DNA of 64,000 nt from DASRDR01 sp963812945 [NCBI: uncultured Candidatus Rokubacteria bacterium] (GCA_963812945.1 CAWEXD010000008.1:1550001-1614000), one strand, 5' to 3'. Positions 16,020 to 25,507 are shown, numbered from the stretch's first letter. Notes: generated from the sequence alone by a model not told the origin. Program-made: numbers and translations.

Positions 16020-18758
16020 CTACGGCTCCTCCCGGAGGCGTCGGCGGAGCTCGTGAAGCGTCGTGAGGGCTTCCAGCGGCGTCAGCCGGTCCGGGTCGAG
16101 CGCGGCCAGGGCCTCCAGCACCGGATGCGGGACCGGCGGGCTCGCCGCACCCCGCCCGGTGAAGAGCGCCATTTGGCCCGCGTCGGCGCCGGCCGGCGCC
16201 GCCGGCATCGGCGCGCCTTCCTCGAACTCGCGGAGGAGCGCCCGCGCCCGGGCAACCACCTCCGCCGGCAGTCCCGCCAGCCGCGCGACCTGGATGCCGT
16301 ACGACCGGTCGGTGCCGCCGGCCACGACCCGGTGGAGGAACACGATGTCGTCCTTCCACTCCCGGACCGCGACATGGACGTTCTTCACGCGGGGCAGCTC
16401 CGCGGCCAGGCGCGTCAGCTCGTGATAGTGCGTCGCGAAAAGGACCTTGGCGCCGGCCCGGCGCTCGTGGAGGTGCTCGGCGACCGCCCAGGCGATCGAA
16501 AGGCCGTCGAACGTCGAGGTCCCGCGGCCGATCTCGTCCAGGAGGACCAGGCTCCGGGACGTCGCGTGCCGGAGGATCGCGGCCGTCTCCGTCATCTCGA
16601 CCAGGAACGTGCTTTGGCCGCGCGCCAGGTTGTCCTGGGCCCCGATCCGCGTGAAGATGCGGTCCACCACCCCGACCCGCGCGGCGCGGGCGGGCACGAA
16701 GCTGCCGACCTGGGCCAGCAGCACGATGAGCGCTACCTGCCGCATGTAGGTCGACTTCCCGGCCATGTTCGGCCCGGTGATGACCAGGCACTCGACCTCG
16801 CCCGACGCGAGCCGGAGGTCGTTCGGCACGAACCGCGCCCCGTCGGTCCGGAGCTCGAGCACGGGGTGGCGTCCCTCCTGGATGTCGATGACGCCCCCGC
16901 CGTCGACGACCGGCCGCACGTACCCGCGCTCGTGCGCCGCGTGGGCGAGCGACGCCAGCACGTCGAGCGTCGCCACCGCGCGGGCCGTGCGAAGGAGCCG
17001 GTCGGCCTCCTGGGCGACGCTCCGCCGGAGCTCGTCGAAGAGCTCGTACTCGAGGCGGTTCATCCGGCCCTCGGCGCCGAGCACCTTCGCCTCGTGCTCC
17101 CGGAGCTCCGCCGTGACGTACCGCTCGTGGCCGACCAGCGTCTGGCGTCGCACGTAGTCTTCCGGCACGGGACGCACCTGGCTCTTCGGCACCTCGATGC
17201 CGTACCCGAACACGCGGTTGTACCGGACGCGAAGCGAGCCGATCCCCGTGCGCTCGCGCTCCCGGGCCTCGAGCCCCGCGATCCAGGCACGCGCCCCGCG
17301 GACCTCGTCGCGCAGCTCGGCGAGCGCCGGGCTCCACGTCTCGCGGATGAGGCCGCCCTCGTGCACGCCGAGCGGCGGCTCGTCGACGAGCGCGGCCTCG
17401 AGGGTCTTTCCGAGGCCGCCGAGGTCCTCGAGGGCTTCCGCGCACTGACGGACCATGGGGTCCGGGCAGCGCTCGGCCTCGTCCCGGAGGGCCGGGAGCG
17501 ACCGCAGCGTCGCGCGCAGCGCGGCGAGGTCCCGCGGCGTCGCGACCCCGAGGGCCACGCGGCTCGACAGCCGCGCGAGGTCGCCGATCCCCGCGAGGGC
17601 CTCGCGGAGGCCCGCCAGCAGTCCCGGCGCGCCGACCAGGGCCGCGACCGCGTCGAGCCGCTCCTCGATCTCCCGAGGCTCCCGGAGCGGCCGGAGGAGC
17701 CACTGGCGCAGGAGCCGCCCGCCCATCGACGTCCGGGTCCTGTCCATCGCCCAGAGGAGCGTCCCCGCCACGCCCCGGTCGTGGAGGCTCTCGCAGAGCT
17801 CCAGGTTGCGGGCGGCGCCCTCGTCGAGCGCCAGGTGGTCCTCGAGCGCGAGGGTCTGGATGCGCGTGAGGTGCGCGGGCGGCGCCTGCTGCGTCTCCTG
17901 CAGGTAGGCCAGGACAGCCCCGGCCGCCCGGATGGCGCCGCCCCGGCGGGGCAACCCCAGTCCCTCGACGGCCGAGATGCGGAAGTGGGCGCGGAGGCGA
18001 TCCTCGGCCTCCCGGAGACCGAAGCTGCCCGCGTCGCGGGCCGTCACGGTGACGCCCGACGCCCGGAGCCGCGCCAGCAAGGGATCGTCCGACGAGACCG
18101 TCGGCGGCACGAGCACTTCCGCGGGCCGGCGCAGGAGGAGCGCCTCGGCCAGCCCCTCCGCGTCGCTGGCCTCGCCCACCCAGAAGTCGGCGGTCGTCAC
18201 GTCCACCAGCGCCACGCCGAGGTGGTCGGCGGCTCGCCACAGCGCCGCGAGGAAGTTGTTGAGACGGCCGTCGAGGAGACTCGCGTCGGTGACGGTCCCC
18301 GGGGTGACGAGCCGGACGACCTCGCGGCGGATGAGCTGCCGTCCCTTGCCCGGCGCGGACTCGACCTGGTCACAGACCGCGACCTTCAGACCGGCCCGGA
18401 TGAGCCGCGCGATGTAGGTGTCCACGGCGTGATGGGGCACCCCGGCCATGGGAATCGCGCCCTCGCCCTTCTGCCGCGAGGTCAGTGCGATGTCGAGCGT
18501 GCGGGCGGCCACCGCGGCATCCTCGTGAAACGCCTCGTAGAAGTCTCCGAGCCGGAAGAGCAGGACGTAGTCCGGGTAGCGGCGCTTCCACTCCTGGTAC
18601 TGGCGCATCATCGGCGTGAGTGACGCGAGATCGACGTCGGTCGCCGGCGCGGCGGCCGAATGATCGGGCGAGACGCCGGCCGACAGGCTCGCGGGAGGCA
18701 CCTCCGCCACCGGATGCGGGGCCGCTCCGGATCCGGACAGCGCGGCGTCGTCGCCCAT
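16020..18758 (-). CDS. mutS: DNA mismatch repair protein MutS
   Basis: 912 aa mismatch-recognition ATPase. The mismatch-reading motif GDFYEAF is near residue 70, the central clamp and lever domains follow, and the ATPase has Walker A GPNMAGKST (about 665), GQSTFLVEM, LLDEIGRGTSTFDG and the FATHYHEL switch. A QMALF sequence near the C-terminus is a likely clamp-binding motif. About 48 residues (Ala/Pro-rich) precede the usual MutS start at MMRQYQEWK, so translation could begin there instead. First gene of mutS-mutL-miaA-hflX. Confidence 0.96.
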   Translation of the reverse strand: MGDDAALSGSGAAPHPVAEVPPASLSAGVSPDHSAAAPATDVDLASLTPMMRQYQEWKRRYPDYVLLFRLGDFYEAFHEDAAVAARTLDIALTSRQKGEGAIPMAGVPHHAVDTYIARLIRAGLKVAVCDQVESAPGKGRQLIRREVVRLVTPGTVTDASLLDGRLNNFLAALWRAADHLGVALVDVTTADFWVGEASDAEGLAEALLLRRPAEVLVPPTVSSDDPLLARLRASGVTVTARDAGSFGLREAEDRLRAHFRISAVEGLGLPRRGGAIRAAGAVLAYLQETQQAPPAHLTRIQTLALEDHLALDEGAARNLELCESLHDRGVAGTLLWAMDRTRTSMGGRLLRQWLLRPLREPREIEERLDAVAALVGAPGLLAGLREALAGIGDLARLSSRVALGVATPRDLAALRATLRSLPALRDEAERCPDPMVRQCAEALEDLGGLGKTLEAALVDEPPLGVHEGGLIRETWSPALAELRDEVRGARAWIAGLEARERERTGIGSLRVRYNRVFGYGIEVPKSQVRPVPEDYVRRQTLVGHERYVTAELREHEAKVLGAEGRMNRLEYELFDELRRSVAQEADRLLRTARAVATLDVLASLAHAAHERGYVRPVVDGGGVIDIQEGRHPVLELRTDGARFVPNDLRLASGEVECLVITGPNMAGKSTYMRQVALIVLLAQVGSFVPARAARVGVVDRIFTRIGAQDNLARGQSTFLVEMTETAAILRHATSRSLVLLDEIGRGTSTFDGLSIAWAVAEHLHERRAGAKVLFATHYHELTRLAAELPRVKNVHVAVREWKDDIVFLHRVVAGGTDRSYGIQVARLAGLPAEVVARARALLREFEEGAPMPAAPAGADAGQMALFTGRGAASPPVPHPVLEALAALDPDRLTPLEALTTLHELRRRLREEP

Positions 18759-18825
18759 CAGGGCCGGGGCTGGAAGGTCCGACGAACCGCCGCGACCGCC
18801 CCGGGCCGGGGCCGCGGCCCTGCCC

Positions 18826-19110
18826 TCACGTGTTGACCAGCTCCTTCAGTCGCTTGCCGACCTTGAAGAAGGGCACTCGCTTCTCGGGAACGCTGACGTT
18901 GGAGCCCGTCTTCGGATTGCGGCCCCGGCGAGAGTTCCGGCGCCGAACCCTGAAGCTCCCGAATCCCCGCAGCTCCACCTTCTCGGCCCGCGCGAGCGCC
19001 GAGGAGATGCTGTCGAAGATCGTGTTGACGATGAGCTCCGTCTCTTTCTTGGTCAGATTCGACTGCTTGGCGACCTCGTCGACGAGGTCGGCCTTAGTCA
19101 TCGTCGGCAC
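18826..19110 (-). CDS. ihfB: Integration host factor beta-like (HU/IHF family)
   Basis: 94 aa DNA-bending protein: MTKADLVDEVA, NTIFDSISSAL, VELRGFGSFRVRRR, then the arm GRNPKTGSNVSVPEKRVPFFKVGKRLKE. The GTG at 19110 is favoured over the ATG at 19101 because a strong Shine-Dalgarno, AAGGAGG (19117-19123), lies 6 nt before the GTG. A promoter is present at 19150-19179. Its position near rpsA mirrors rpsA-ihfB in proteobacteria, although sppA intervenes. GC-rich palindromes between its stop and mutS (about 18790-18825) could act as a terminator but lack a T-run. Confidence 0.88.
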   Translation of the reverse strand: MPTMTKADLVDEVAKQSNLTKKETELIVNTIFDSISSALARAEKVELRGFGSFRVRRRNSRRGRNPKTGSNVSVPEKRVPFFKVGKRLKELVNT

Positions 19111-19149
19111 GCGTGCCCTCCTTCGACAGGCTCGGGGAACGTCTGGGTC

Positions 19150-19179
19150 ACGCTACCACGGGCCAAAAACGCCTGTCAA
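19150..19179 (-). promoter_or_regulatory. Promoter for ihfB
   Basis: On the minus strand a perfect TTGACA (19174-19179), an 18-nt spacer and TAGCGT (19150-19155) lie about 40 nt before the ihfB start, inside the 96-bp gap after sppA. It is the best -35 box seen in the window and suggests ihfB is transcribed independently of rpsA-sppA. Confidence 0.65.
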
Positions 19180-19206
19180 GCCGCAGGGTTCCGGCCCGCC
19201 TGCCGA

Positions 19207-20127
19207 TCAATCCATCAGGTAGAGGGGAAGCTTCGGGGAGCCGACGAGCGGGAAAGCGGGCAAGGCCGGACCCGGCGCCCCCACGGCGCGGAGCCAGTGG
19301 AGTGCGCTCCCGCCCCCGAACCAGTCCGCCAGGTCCACGAGCCGCCAGGCGCGCCGTGGCCGGACGACGCGGGGCTTGCCCGGGATGCCGCCCAGCGCGC
19401 CCGCGAGCCGGATCGCGTCGTCGAGGCCCCCGAGCTCGTCGACGAGGCCGAGCTGCTGCGCCATCCGCCCCGAATAGACCCGCCCGTCGGCCAGCGCGCG
19501 GACGCGCTCCTTGGGCATCCGGCGGCCGGCCGCGATGGCCGAGATGAACTGATCGTGCATGTCGTCGAGGACCGCCTGGAGGACGGCCCGCTCCTCGGCC
19601 GTCATGGGCCGCGCGAAGGACCCGGAGTCCTTCAGGCGCCCCGCCTTGACGACCTCGTAGCGGACGCCGACCTTGCGGAGAAGCCCCTCGATCTCGGCGA
19701 GCTGCAGGATGACTCCGATGGACCCGGTCAGCGTGCCGGGATTCGCGACGATGCGCGTCGCGGCCGCCGCCAGGTAGTATCCTCCCGACGCGGCCACCGA
19801 CCCCATCGACGCGACCACGGGCTTGCCCTCGGTGCGCAGGCGCTGGATCGCGTCGTGAATCTCCTGGGTGGGGCCGACCACCCCACCCGGGCTCTGGATC
19901 CGGACGACCACGGCGCCGATCGACGAATCCTCGCCGTGGCGGCCTAGCTCGCGGACCAGGCGGTCGGCGTCCGCGATCAGCCCTTCGACCTCGACCAAGG
20001 CCACCCGGCGCCCGCCGAGGGACGGGGCACCGGGCTCACCGAACACGAGCACGCCCAGGACGATCGCGAAGCACCCGGCGAAGACGAGCGCCGTGACGCC
20101 GAGCGCCCGGACCAGCCTCCCCCGCAT
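19207..20127 (-). CDS. sppA: Signal peptide peptidase SppA (short form)
   Basis: 306 aa inner-membrane serine protease that clears cleaved signal peptides. One N-terminal membrane helix (about residues 9-30) precedes a single S49 domain. The Ser/Lys dyad is visible: Ser114 in SVAASGGYY and Lys166 in KAGRLKDSG, 52 residues apart as in Bacillus SppA. RIQSPGG and the TGSIGVI strand are present. It is the half-length form, not the 67K double-domain enzyme of E. coli. It lies 21 bp after rpsA, presumably in the same transcript. Confidence 0.92.
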   Translation of the reverse strand: MRGRLVRALGVTALVFAGCFAIVLGVLVFGEPGAPSLGGRRVALVEVEGLIADADRLVRELGRHGEDSSIGAVVVRIQSPGGVVGPTQEIHDAIQRLRTEGKPVVASMGSVAASGGYYLAAAATRIVANPGTLTGSIGVILQLAEIEGLLRKVGVRYEVVKAGRLKDSGSFARPMTAEERAVLQAVLDDMHDQFISAIAAGRRMPKERVRALADGRVYSGRMAQQLGLVDELGGLDDAIRLAGALGGIPGKPRVVRPRRAWRLVDLADWFGGGSALHWLRAVGAPGPALPAFPLVGSPKLPLYLMD

Positions 20128-20148
20128 GGTGCGCGCGACCGCCCCGGG

Positions 20149-21975
20149 TTACTCCTCGTCGTCGCTCTCGTACTTGTCGCGGTCCCGCCCCTTGCGCCCG
20201 CCGCGGCGCCCGCGCCCGCCGCCTTCCTCCCCCTCCTCGACGACCACCATGTCGGCCGCCAGATCCCGGAGCGAGAGCCCGATGCGCCGCTCGTTGGGCT
20301 CGATGCGGATCACCTTCACGGTCAGCTCGTCGCCGAGCTGGACCACGTCCTCGGCCCGCGTCACCGGCCGGCTCGACATCTGCGAGATGTGGAGCAAGCC
20401 GTCCACGCCCGCCTCGAGCTCGACGAACGCGCCGAACTCCGTGAGACGGACCACCTTGCCCTTGACGTTCGAGCCGACCGGGAACTTGCGCGTGACGTCC
20501 TCCCACGGATCGCGCTGCAGCTGCTTCAGCCCCAGCGAGATCCGCTTGTTCTCCTTGTCGACGTGCAGGATCACGGTCTCGATCGGCTGCCCCTTCTTGA
20601 GGAGCTCGGAGGGGTGCGCCACGTTCCGCGCCCACGTCATGTCGGAGATGTGGAGCAGGCCGTCGATGCCGGGCTCGATCTCCACGAACGCCCCGAAGTC
20701 CGTCAGGTTGCGGACTTTCCCCTGGACCTTCATCCCGGGCCGGAAGCGCTCCTCGATCGAGTCCCACGGGTCGGCCTCGACCTGCTTCATGCCCAGCGAG
20801 ATGCGCTTCTGGCCCTTGTCGACGGCCAGGACCATCACCTCGACCTCGTCGCCGACGTTCACGATCTTGGACGGGTGGCGTACCCGGCGGGTCCAGGACA
20901 TCTCCGAGACGTGAACCAGCCCCTCGATGCCCCGGTCCAGCTCCACGAACGCGCCGTAGTTGGTCAGGCTCACGATCTTGCCCTTGTGGCGGCTGCTCAC
21001 GGCGAACCGCTCCTCGACCGCATCCCACGGATCCGGGCCCTTCTGCTTGTGCCCGAGCGAGACGCGGCCGGACTCGCGGTCGAAGTGCAGCACGACCACC
21101 TCGAGCTTGTCGCCCACCTGCACGAGCTCCGAGGGGTGGCTGACCCGGCCCCACGACATGTCGGTGATGTGGAGGAGGCCGTCGACCCCGCCGAGATCGA
21201 TGAAGGCGCCGTAGTCGGTGATGTTCTTCACGACGCCCGTGGTGACCATGCCTTCCTGGAGGACGGTGAGCGTGTGCTTGCGCTTCTCCTCACGCTCCTC
21301 TTCCAGGACCACCCGCCGCGAGAGCACGACGTTCCCCCGGCGACGGTTGAACTTGATCACGCGCGCCTTGATGTTCTGCCCGATCATCGAGTTGAGGTTC
21401 TTCACCGGGCGCAGGTCGACCTGGGAGCCGGGCAGGAACGCCTTGACGCCGACGTCGACGGCCAGACCGCCCTTGACCACCTCCACGACCCTCCCGTCGA
21501 CCGGCGCGCCTTTCTCGTAGGCCCTCGTGATGACGTCCCAGACCTTGATCTTGTCGGCCTTTTCCTTGGACAGGACGATGAGGCCTTCGTTGTCTTCCTT
21601 CGCCTCGAGGTACACCTCGATCTCGAGCCCGATCTCGGGCGTGATCCCGCTGCGGTAGAACTCGTCGATCGGGATCGTGCCCTCGCTCTTGTAGCCGACA
21701 TCGACCAGCACCTCGCCGCCCTTCAGGCCGACGATGGTGCCCCGGACGACCTCGCCCTCCTGCAGGTCCTGCAGGCTCTGCTGGTAGATGTCCTCGAAGT
21801 CTTCCTCCGGCCCGGCCTCGGGCGTGCTGCCGCCCGCGATGGGCCGCACCCCCACGTTCCGGTCCCTCGCCGCCATCGGGCTATCCCCAACCTCCAACGG
21901 GGATGCTCCGGTCCCGGCGCCCCCGCCGTGCCGTGCCGCCGCGTGGGCCTCGGGGTCCTGGTTGACATGATCCAT
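20149..21975 (-). CDS. rpsA: 30S ribosomal protein S1
   Basis: 608 aa with six S1 RNA-binding domains. Domains 1 and 2 (VVRGTIVGLKGGEVLVDVG, VDGRVVEVVKGGLAVDVG) bind the ribosome; domains 3-6 carry the usual GAF(I/V)(D/E)(L/I) strands and the DGLLHI(S/T) motif that bind mRNA. An N-terminal extension of about 60 residues (Gly/Ala-rich, then acidic EEDFEDIYQQSLQDL) and a C-terminal tail rich in Gly, Arg and Lys ending in acidic residues flank the array. A GGAGG lies about 9 nt before the ATG. It is downstream of cmk and plsC, as in the cmk-rpsA pair of proteobacteria. Confidence 0.96.
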   Translation of the reverse strand: MDHVNQDPEAHAAARHGGGAGTGASPLEVGDSPMAARDRNVGVRPIAGGSTPEAGPEEDFEDIYQQSLQDLQEGEVVRGTIVGLKGGEVLVDVGYKSEGTIPIDEFYRSGITPEIGLEIEVYLEAKEDNEGLIVLSKEKADKIKVWDVITRAYEKGAPVDGRVVEVVKGGLAVDVGVKAFLPGSQVDLRPVKNLNSMIGQNIKARVIKFNRRRGNVVLSRRVVLEEEREEKRKHTLTVLQEGMVTTGVVKNITDYGAFIDLGGVDGLLHITDMSWGRVSHPSELVQVGDKLEVVVLHFDRESGRVSLGHKQKGPDPWDAVEERFAVSSRHKGKIVSLTNYGAFVELDRGIEGLVHVSEMSWTRRVRHPSKIVNVGDEVEVMVLAVDKGQKRISLGMKQVEADPWDSIEERFRPGMKVQGKVRNLTDFGAFVEIEPGIDGLLHISDMTWARNVAHPSELLKKGQPIETVILHVDKENKRISLGLKQLQRDPWEDVTRKFPVGSNVKGKVVRLTEFGAFVELEAGVDGLLHISQMSSRPVTRAEDVVQLGDELTVKVIRIEPNERRIGLSLRDLAADMVVVEEGEEGGGRGRRGGRKGRDRDKYESDDEE

Positions 21976-21991
21976 TCCTACGTTCCTCCGT

Positions 21992-22672
21992 TCAGTGAAT
22001 TCGACCTGCCGGAGCTGCGTCCGGGGTCGTGGAATCCGTACGTCTCGCCGTGGCGGCCGCGGGGCGTCCCCGCTCGGTCTCCGCCTTCACGCGGCCGATG
22101 GCCGCCATGATCTCGTCGCTGATCTCCTGGTACCGCGCCCGGCCCCGCTCCCGCGTGAACCGGATCGGCGCCCCGAAGGTCACCGCCACCCGGGCCGGGC
22201 GCGGCAGGACCGCGCCGCGCGGCAGTGCCCGGGCGGTGCCCTGCACGTAGACCGGCACCACCGGGGCCTCGGACATCGCGGCCAGCATCCCGGTGCCCGC
22301 TCGGGCCGCCTGGAGCCGCCCCTCCGTTCCCCGCGTCCCCTCGGGAAAGACCAGGAGGGCCCGGTCTGCCCCGAGGAGCCGGAGCGCCAGCCGAAGCGCG
22401 GCCGAGTCCGATCCGGCCCGCTCCACCGGATGCGCGTTGAGTCGCCGGATCAGCCCGCCAAGCCCCGGGATGCGGAACAGCTCCGCCTTCGCCATGTAGT
22501 CGAGCTCTCGGGGGCACACGGATCCGATCAGCGGCGGATCGAGCAGGCTCAGGTGGTTCGAGGCGAGCAGGAGCCGGCCTTCGCGCGGCACCCGGTCGGT
22601 GCCCGCCACCGAGAGGCGGAACCACACTCCGCCGATGCCCGCGACGCTGTGCTTCAGGATCGGGTAGAGCAC
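21992..22672 (-). CDS. plsC: 1-acyl-sn-glycerol-3-phosphate acyltransferase
   Basis: 226 aa membrane-associated acyltransferase that makes phosphatidic acid. The HX4D catalytic motif (NHLSLLDP), the FPEGTRG substrate motif and a VVPVYVQGT block define the PlsC family. The GTG at 22672 lies within the cmk end (19-bp overlap) and gives a normal length; the open frame upstream of it overlaps cmk and shows no acyltransferase similarity. A plsC between cmk and rpsA recurs in several non-gamma lineages. The C-terminus is basic and low-complexity. Confidence 0.88.
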   Translation of the reverse strand: MLYPILKHSVAGIGGVWFRLSVAGTDRVPREGRLLLASNHLSLLDPPLIGSVCPRELDYMAKAELFRIPGLGGLIRRLNAHPVERAGSDSAALRLALRLLGADRALLVFPEGTRGTEGRLQAARAGTGMLAAMSEAPVVPVYVQGTARALPRGAVLPRPARVAVTFGAPIRFTRERGRARYQEISDEIMAAIGRVKAETERGRPAAATARRTDSTTPDAAPAGRIH

Positions 22673-23298
22673 GCCCGCTCGACCTCCTTGGCCATCAGCT
22701 CCACCACTTCGTCCACCGTCATCTCGCTGGAGTCGATCGACGTCGCATCGGCGCTCCGCGCGAGGGGCGCCACCGGGCGCTGCTCGTCCGCGTCGTCCCG
22801 GGCCCGCATGGAGTCCCGGATCGCACCGAGATCCGCCGACTCCCCGGCGGCCCGCCGCTCCGCGAGACGCCGCCGGGCGCGCGCATCCAGCGACGCGACG
22901 AGGTAGAACTTGCAGTCGGCGTCCGGGAAGACCACCGTGCCCGCGTCCCGTCCCTCCACGATCACCGGCCCCCGGGCGGCGCACTCTCGCTGCAACCGGT
23001 CCGCGAGGGCCCGGACGTCCGGCCGCTGGGAGAGCCGGGCGGCGAGGTCGCTCACCCCGGGCGTGTACAGCTCCTCCGTGACGTCCCGTCCGTCGACCCG
23101 CACGCGTGGCCCGCCCGGCACGAACTCGACGCGCAAGCTCCGAAGGACGGTCTCCACCGGTGTCCCTCCGCCTACGCGCCAGGCGACCGCCCGGTAGATC
23201 GCGCCGCTGTTGACGTAGGCGAATCCGAGCCGCTCCGCCAGCCGCCGCGCCACCGTGCTCTTGCCCGCGCCCGCCGGGCCGTCGATCGTGACGACCAC
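22654..23298 (-). CDS. cmk: Cytidylate kinase
   Basis: Phosphorylates CMP and dCMP. 214 aa from GTG 23298, with a GGGAGG-like ribosome-binding sequence a few bases upstream. Motifs: P-loop IDGPAGAGKST, YVNSGAIYRAVAW (CMP binding), VSDLAARLSQRPDVR, EGRDAGTVVFPDADCKFYL and the lid region ARRRLAERRA. Within the family the motif is usually EGRDIGTVVFP; Ala replaces Ile here. It lies 35 bp after aroA. The larger open frame spanning aroA is a shadow upstream of the GTG. Confidence 0.95.
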   Translation of the reverse strand: MVVTIDGPAGAGKSTVARRLAERLGFAYVNSGAIYRAVAWRVGGGTPVETVLRSLRVEFVPGGPRVRVDGRDVTEELYTPGVSDLAARLSQRPDVRALADRLQRECAARGPVIVEGRDAGTVVFPDADCKFYLVASLDARARRRLAERRAAGESADLGAIRDSMRARDDADEQRPVAPLARSADATSIDSSEMTVDEVVELMAKEVERACSTRS

Positions 23299-23333
23299 GT
23301 GCCCTCCCGGACCCTGGGCGCTCCCGCCCGTCC

Positions 23334-24659
23334 TCACGCCACCACCTCGACCGCCTCGTCGCCGGCGAGCCCGCGGCACGTGGCCACGAAGTCCGGGTAC
23401 GAGGTGGCGATGCAGTCGATGCCCTCGACGATGGTCGGCCCGTCCGCGAGGAGCCCGGCGACCACCAGCGCCATGGCGAGGCGATGGTCGCCCCAGCTCG
23501 ACACCCGCGCCCCGCGGAACGGCGCCCCGGCGCCTCCGGAACGGCCCCCGACGCGGAACCCGTCGGGCCGCTCCTCGATGGTCACGCCCATCTTGGCGAG
23601 CTCGGAGGCGAGCGCCCGGATCCGGTCCGACTCCTTCACGCGAAGCTCGGCCGCGTCCCGGACGAGCGTGGGCCCTTCCGCGCAGGCGGCCGCCACGGCC
23701 AGGATGGGCATCTCGTCGATCGCGCGCGGCACGAGCTCCCCGCCCACCTCGGTCCCGCGGAGCCGCCCGGACTCGACCACGAGGTCCGCGATCGGCTCGC
23801 CGTCTCCGTCCCGCGCCGAGACGCGGACCCGGGCGCCCATGGCCTCGAGGACGTCGAGGGCTCCGGTCCGCGTGGGGTTCACGCCGACCCCGCGCACGGT
23901 CACCGCCCCGTCCGGGGCCGCCGCGCCGGCGACGAGGAAGAACGCGGCGGAGGAGATGTCGCCCGGGACCCGGCAGAGGCGACCGCGCAGCCGGCGACCC
24001 GGGACGACCGTGGCCGTGAGGTCGCCCGCCGCGACCTCGGCTCCGAACGCGGCCAGCATCCGCTCCGTGTGATCGCGGCTCCGGGCCGGCTCGACGACCT
24101 CCACCGGGCCCGAGGCCCAGAGTCCGGCCAGGAGCACCGCGGACTTCACCTGCGCGCTGGCCACCGGCGAGACGTGGCGGATCGGGTGGAGCGGGCGCGC
24201 GCCGGCGATCGCCAGCGGCAGCCGGGCGCCGCCGCGCCGTCCGATGACCCGGGCGCCCATCCGCGCGAGCGGCTCCATGACGCGCTCCATGGGCCGGCGG
24301 CGAAGCGACTCGTCGCCCGTGAGCACCGTCGTGAAGGGCTGACCGGCCAGGACGCCCAGGAGGAGGCGCGCCGTGGTTCCGGAGTTGCCGCAGTCCACGA
24401 CGTCGCCCGGCTCCGTGAAGCCGTCGAGCCCCACGCCCTGGATCCCGAAGTGCCCGGGCCCCTTCCGCGTCACCTCGGCGCCCAGCGCCGAGACGGCCCG
24501 CAGGGTTCCGAGGCAATCCTCGCCCTCGAGGAACCCCTGCACCTCGGTGACGCCGTCGGCGAGGGCTCCCAGAAGCGCAGCCCGGTGCGAGATGGACTTG
24601 TCGCCCGGAACGGCGATCGTGCCCGCGACGCGCCGGGCCGGCCGGACGATCGCGTTCAC
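23334..24659 (-). CDS. aroA: 3-phosphoshikimate 1-carboxyvinyltransferase (EPSP synthase)
   Basis: Sixth step of the shikimate pathway, joining PEP to shikimate-3-phosphate. 441 aa from a GTG that overlaps the tyrA stop (GTGA, 24656-24659). Key motifs: PGDKSISHRA, DCGNSGTTARLLLG, GDESLRRRPM (PEP and substrate-binding Arg), SAQVKSAVLLAGL, IDEMPILAVAAA and RVKESDRI. Gene order pheA-hisC-tyrA-aroA-cmk gives a compact aromatic operon feeding into nucleotide and translation genes. Confidence 0.96.
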   Translation of the reverse strand: MNAIVRPARRVAGTIAVPGDKSISHRAALLGALADGVTEVQGFLEGEDCLGTLRAVSALGAEVTRKGPGHFGIQGVGLDGFTEPGDVVDCGNSGTTARLLLGVLAGQPFTTVLTGDESLRRRPMERVMEPLARMGARVIGRRGGARLPLAIAGARPLHPIRHVSPVASAQVKSAVLLAGLWASGPVEVVEPARSRDHTERMLAAFGAEVAAGDLTATVVPGRRLRGRLCRVPGDISSAAFFLVAGAAAPDGAVTVRGVGVNPTRTGALDVLEAMGARVRVSARDGDGEPIADLVVESGRLRGTEVGGELVPRAIDEMPILAVAAACAEGPTLVRDAAELRVKESDRIRALASELAKMGVTIEERPDGFRVGGRSGGAGAPFRGARVSSWGDHRLAMALVVAGLLADGPTIVEGIDCIATSYPDFVATCRGLAGDEAVEVVA

Positions 24660-25507
24660 GTGAGCTTCTCCCGCACTTCGCGCGCGCGCCCGAGCTCCGC
24701 CTCGAGCGCCGCGAAATCCCCGCGCGTCGCGAGGCCGCGCCAGCGCGCGAGCACCGTCTCGCAGCGGCCAAGGGCGTCCAGGAGGGGTCCCCGGTTCTCG
24801 CGGAAGATGTCCGTCCAGAGCGCCTCCGCCGAGGCGGCGATCCGCGTGGTGTCGATGAACCCGCGCCCTGCGAGCGGCAGCGCATCGCCGTCCGCCGCCG
24901 ACACGAGCGCGTAGGCCAGGAGGTGCGGCAGATGGCTGATCTGCGCGACCAGGCGGTCGTGCGCCTCGGGGGACAGGCGCCGCACGGTGCTCCCGAGCCC
25001 TTCCCACAGCGCGGTCACCGTCGACACGGCCGACTCGGGCGTGCCCGTGGTCGGGGTCAGGAGCGCGAGCCGGGCCTCGAAGAGATCCGGGTCCGACGCC
25101 TCGAAGCCCGAGCGCTCGGAGCCGGCCATGGGATGCCCACCGACGAACGCGACGCCCGGCCGCGGCGGGCACTCGAGCGCGGCCGCGACCACGCCCCTCT
25201 TCACGCTGCCGGCGTCGGTCAGGACCGTGCCGGGCGCCAGGTGCGGCCACGCGGCGCGGATCATCCCCGGCAGGGCTCCGACCGGCGCACACAGCACGAC
25301 GACGCTCGCCCGGGCGACGCCCGCCGCCAGGTCCGTGGTGCCGGAATCGGCCGCGCCCGCATCCTGCGCCGCCCGGACCGCAGCCTCGTGCCGCGCGACC
25401 ACCACCACCTCGCGGGCGAGCCGCCGGGCGCGAGCCCCGCGGGCGATCGAGCCGCCGATCAGGCCGGGGGACACGACCGTCAGGCGCTCCCAGCGCGGCC
25501 TTGTCAC
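24656..25507 (-). CDS. tyrA: Prephenate dehydrogenase
   Basis: NAD(P)-dependent oxidative decarboxylation of prephenate to 4-hydroxyphenylpyruvate for tyrosine. 283 aa; GTG start overlapping the hisC stop (GTGA). The dinucleotide loop reads VVSPGLIGGSIA, where the first Gly of the usual GxGLIGG is Ser and the next residue Pro. The catalytic block GGHPMAGSERSG and the C-terminal helical dimer region (QISHLPHLLAYAL, GFIDTTRIAAS) are intact. No ACT domain is present. Identity is secure from the catalytic motifs and the neighbours. Confidence 0.93.
   Translation of the reverse strand: MTRPRWERLTVVSPGLIGGSIARGARARRLAREVVVVARHEAAVRAAQDAGAADSGTTDLAAGVARASVVVLCAPVGALPGMIRAAWPHLAPGTVLTDAGSVKRGVVAAALECPPRPGVAFVGGHPMAGSERSGFEASDPDLFEARLALLTPTTGTPESAVSTVTALWEGLGSTVRRLSPEAHDRLVAQISHLPHLLAYALVSAADGDALPLAGRGFIDTTRIAASAEALWTDIFRENRGPLLDALGRCETVLARWRGLATRGDFAALEAELGRAREVREKLT

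Noticed and set aside
22654-24885. Apparent fusion of a long Arg-rich protein to cytidylate kinase
   Set aside because: The N-terminal 500 residues are the wrong frame of aroA; the kinase has its own GTG start with a ribosome-binding sequence.
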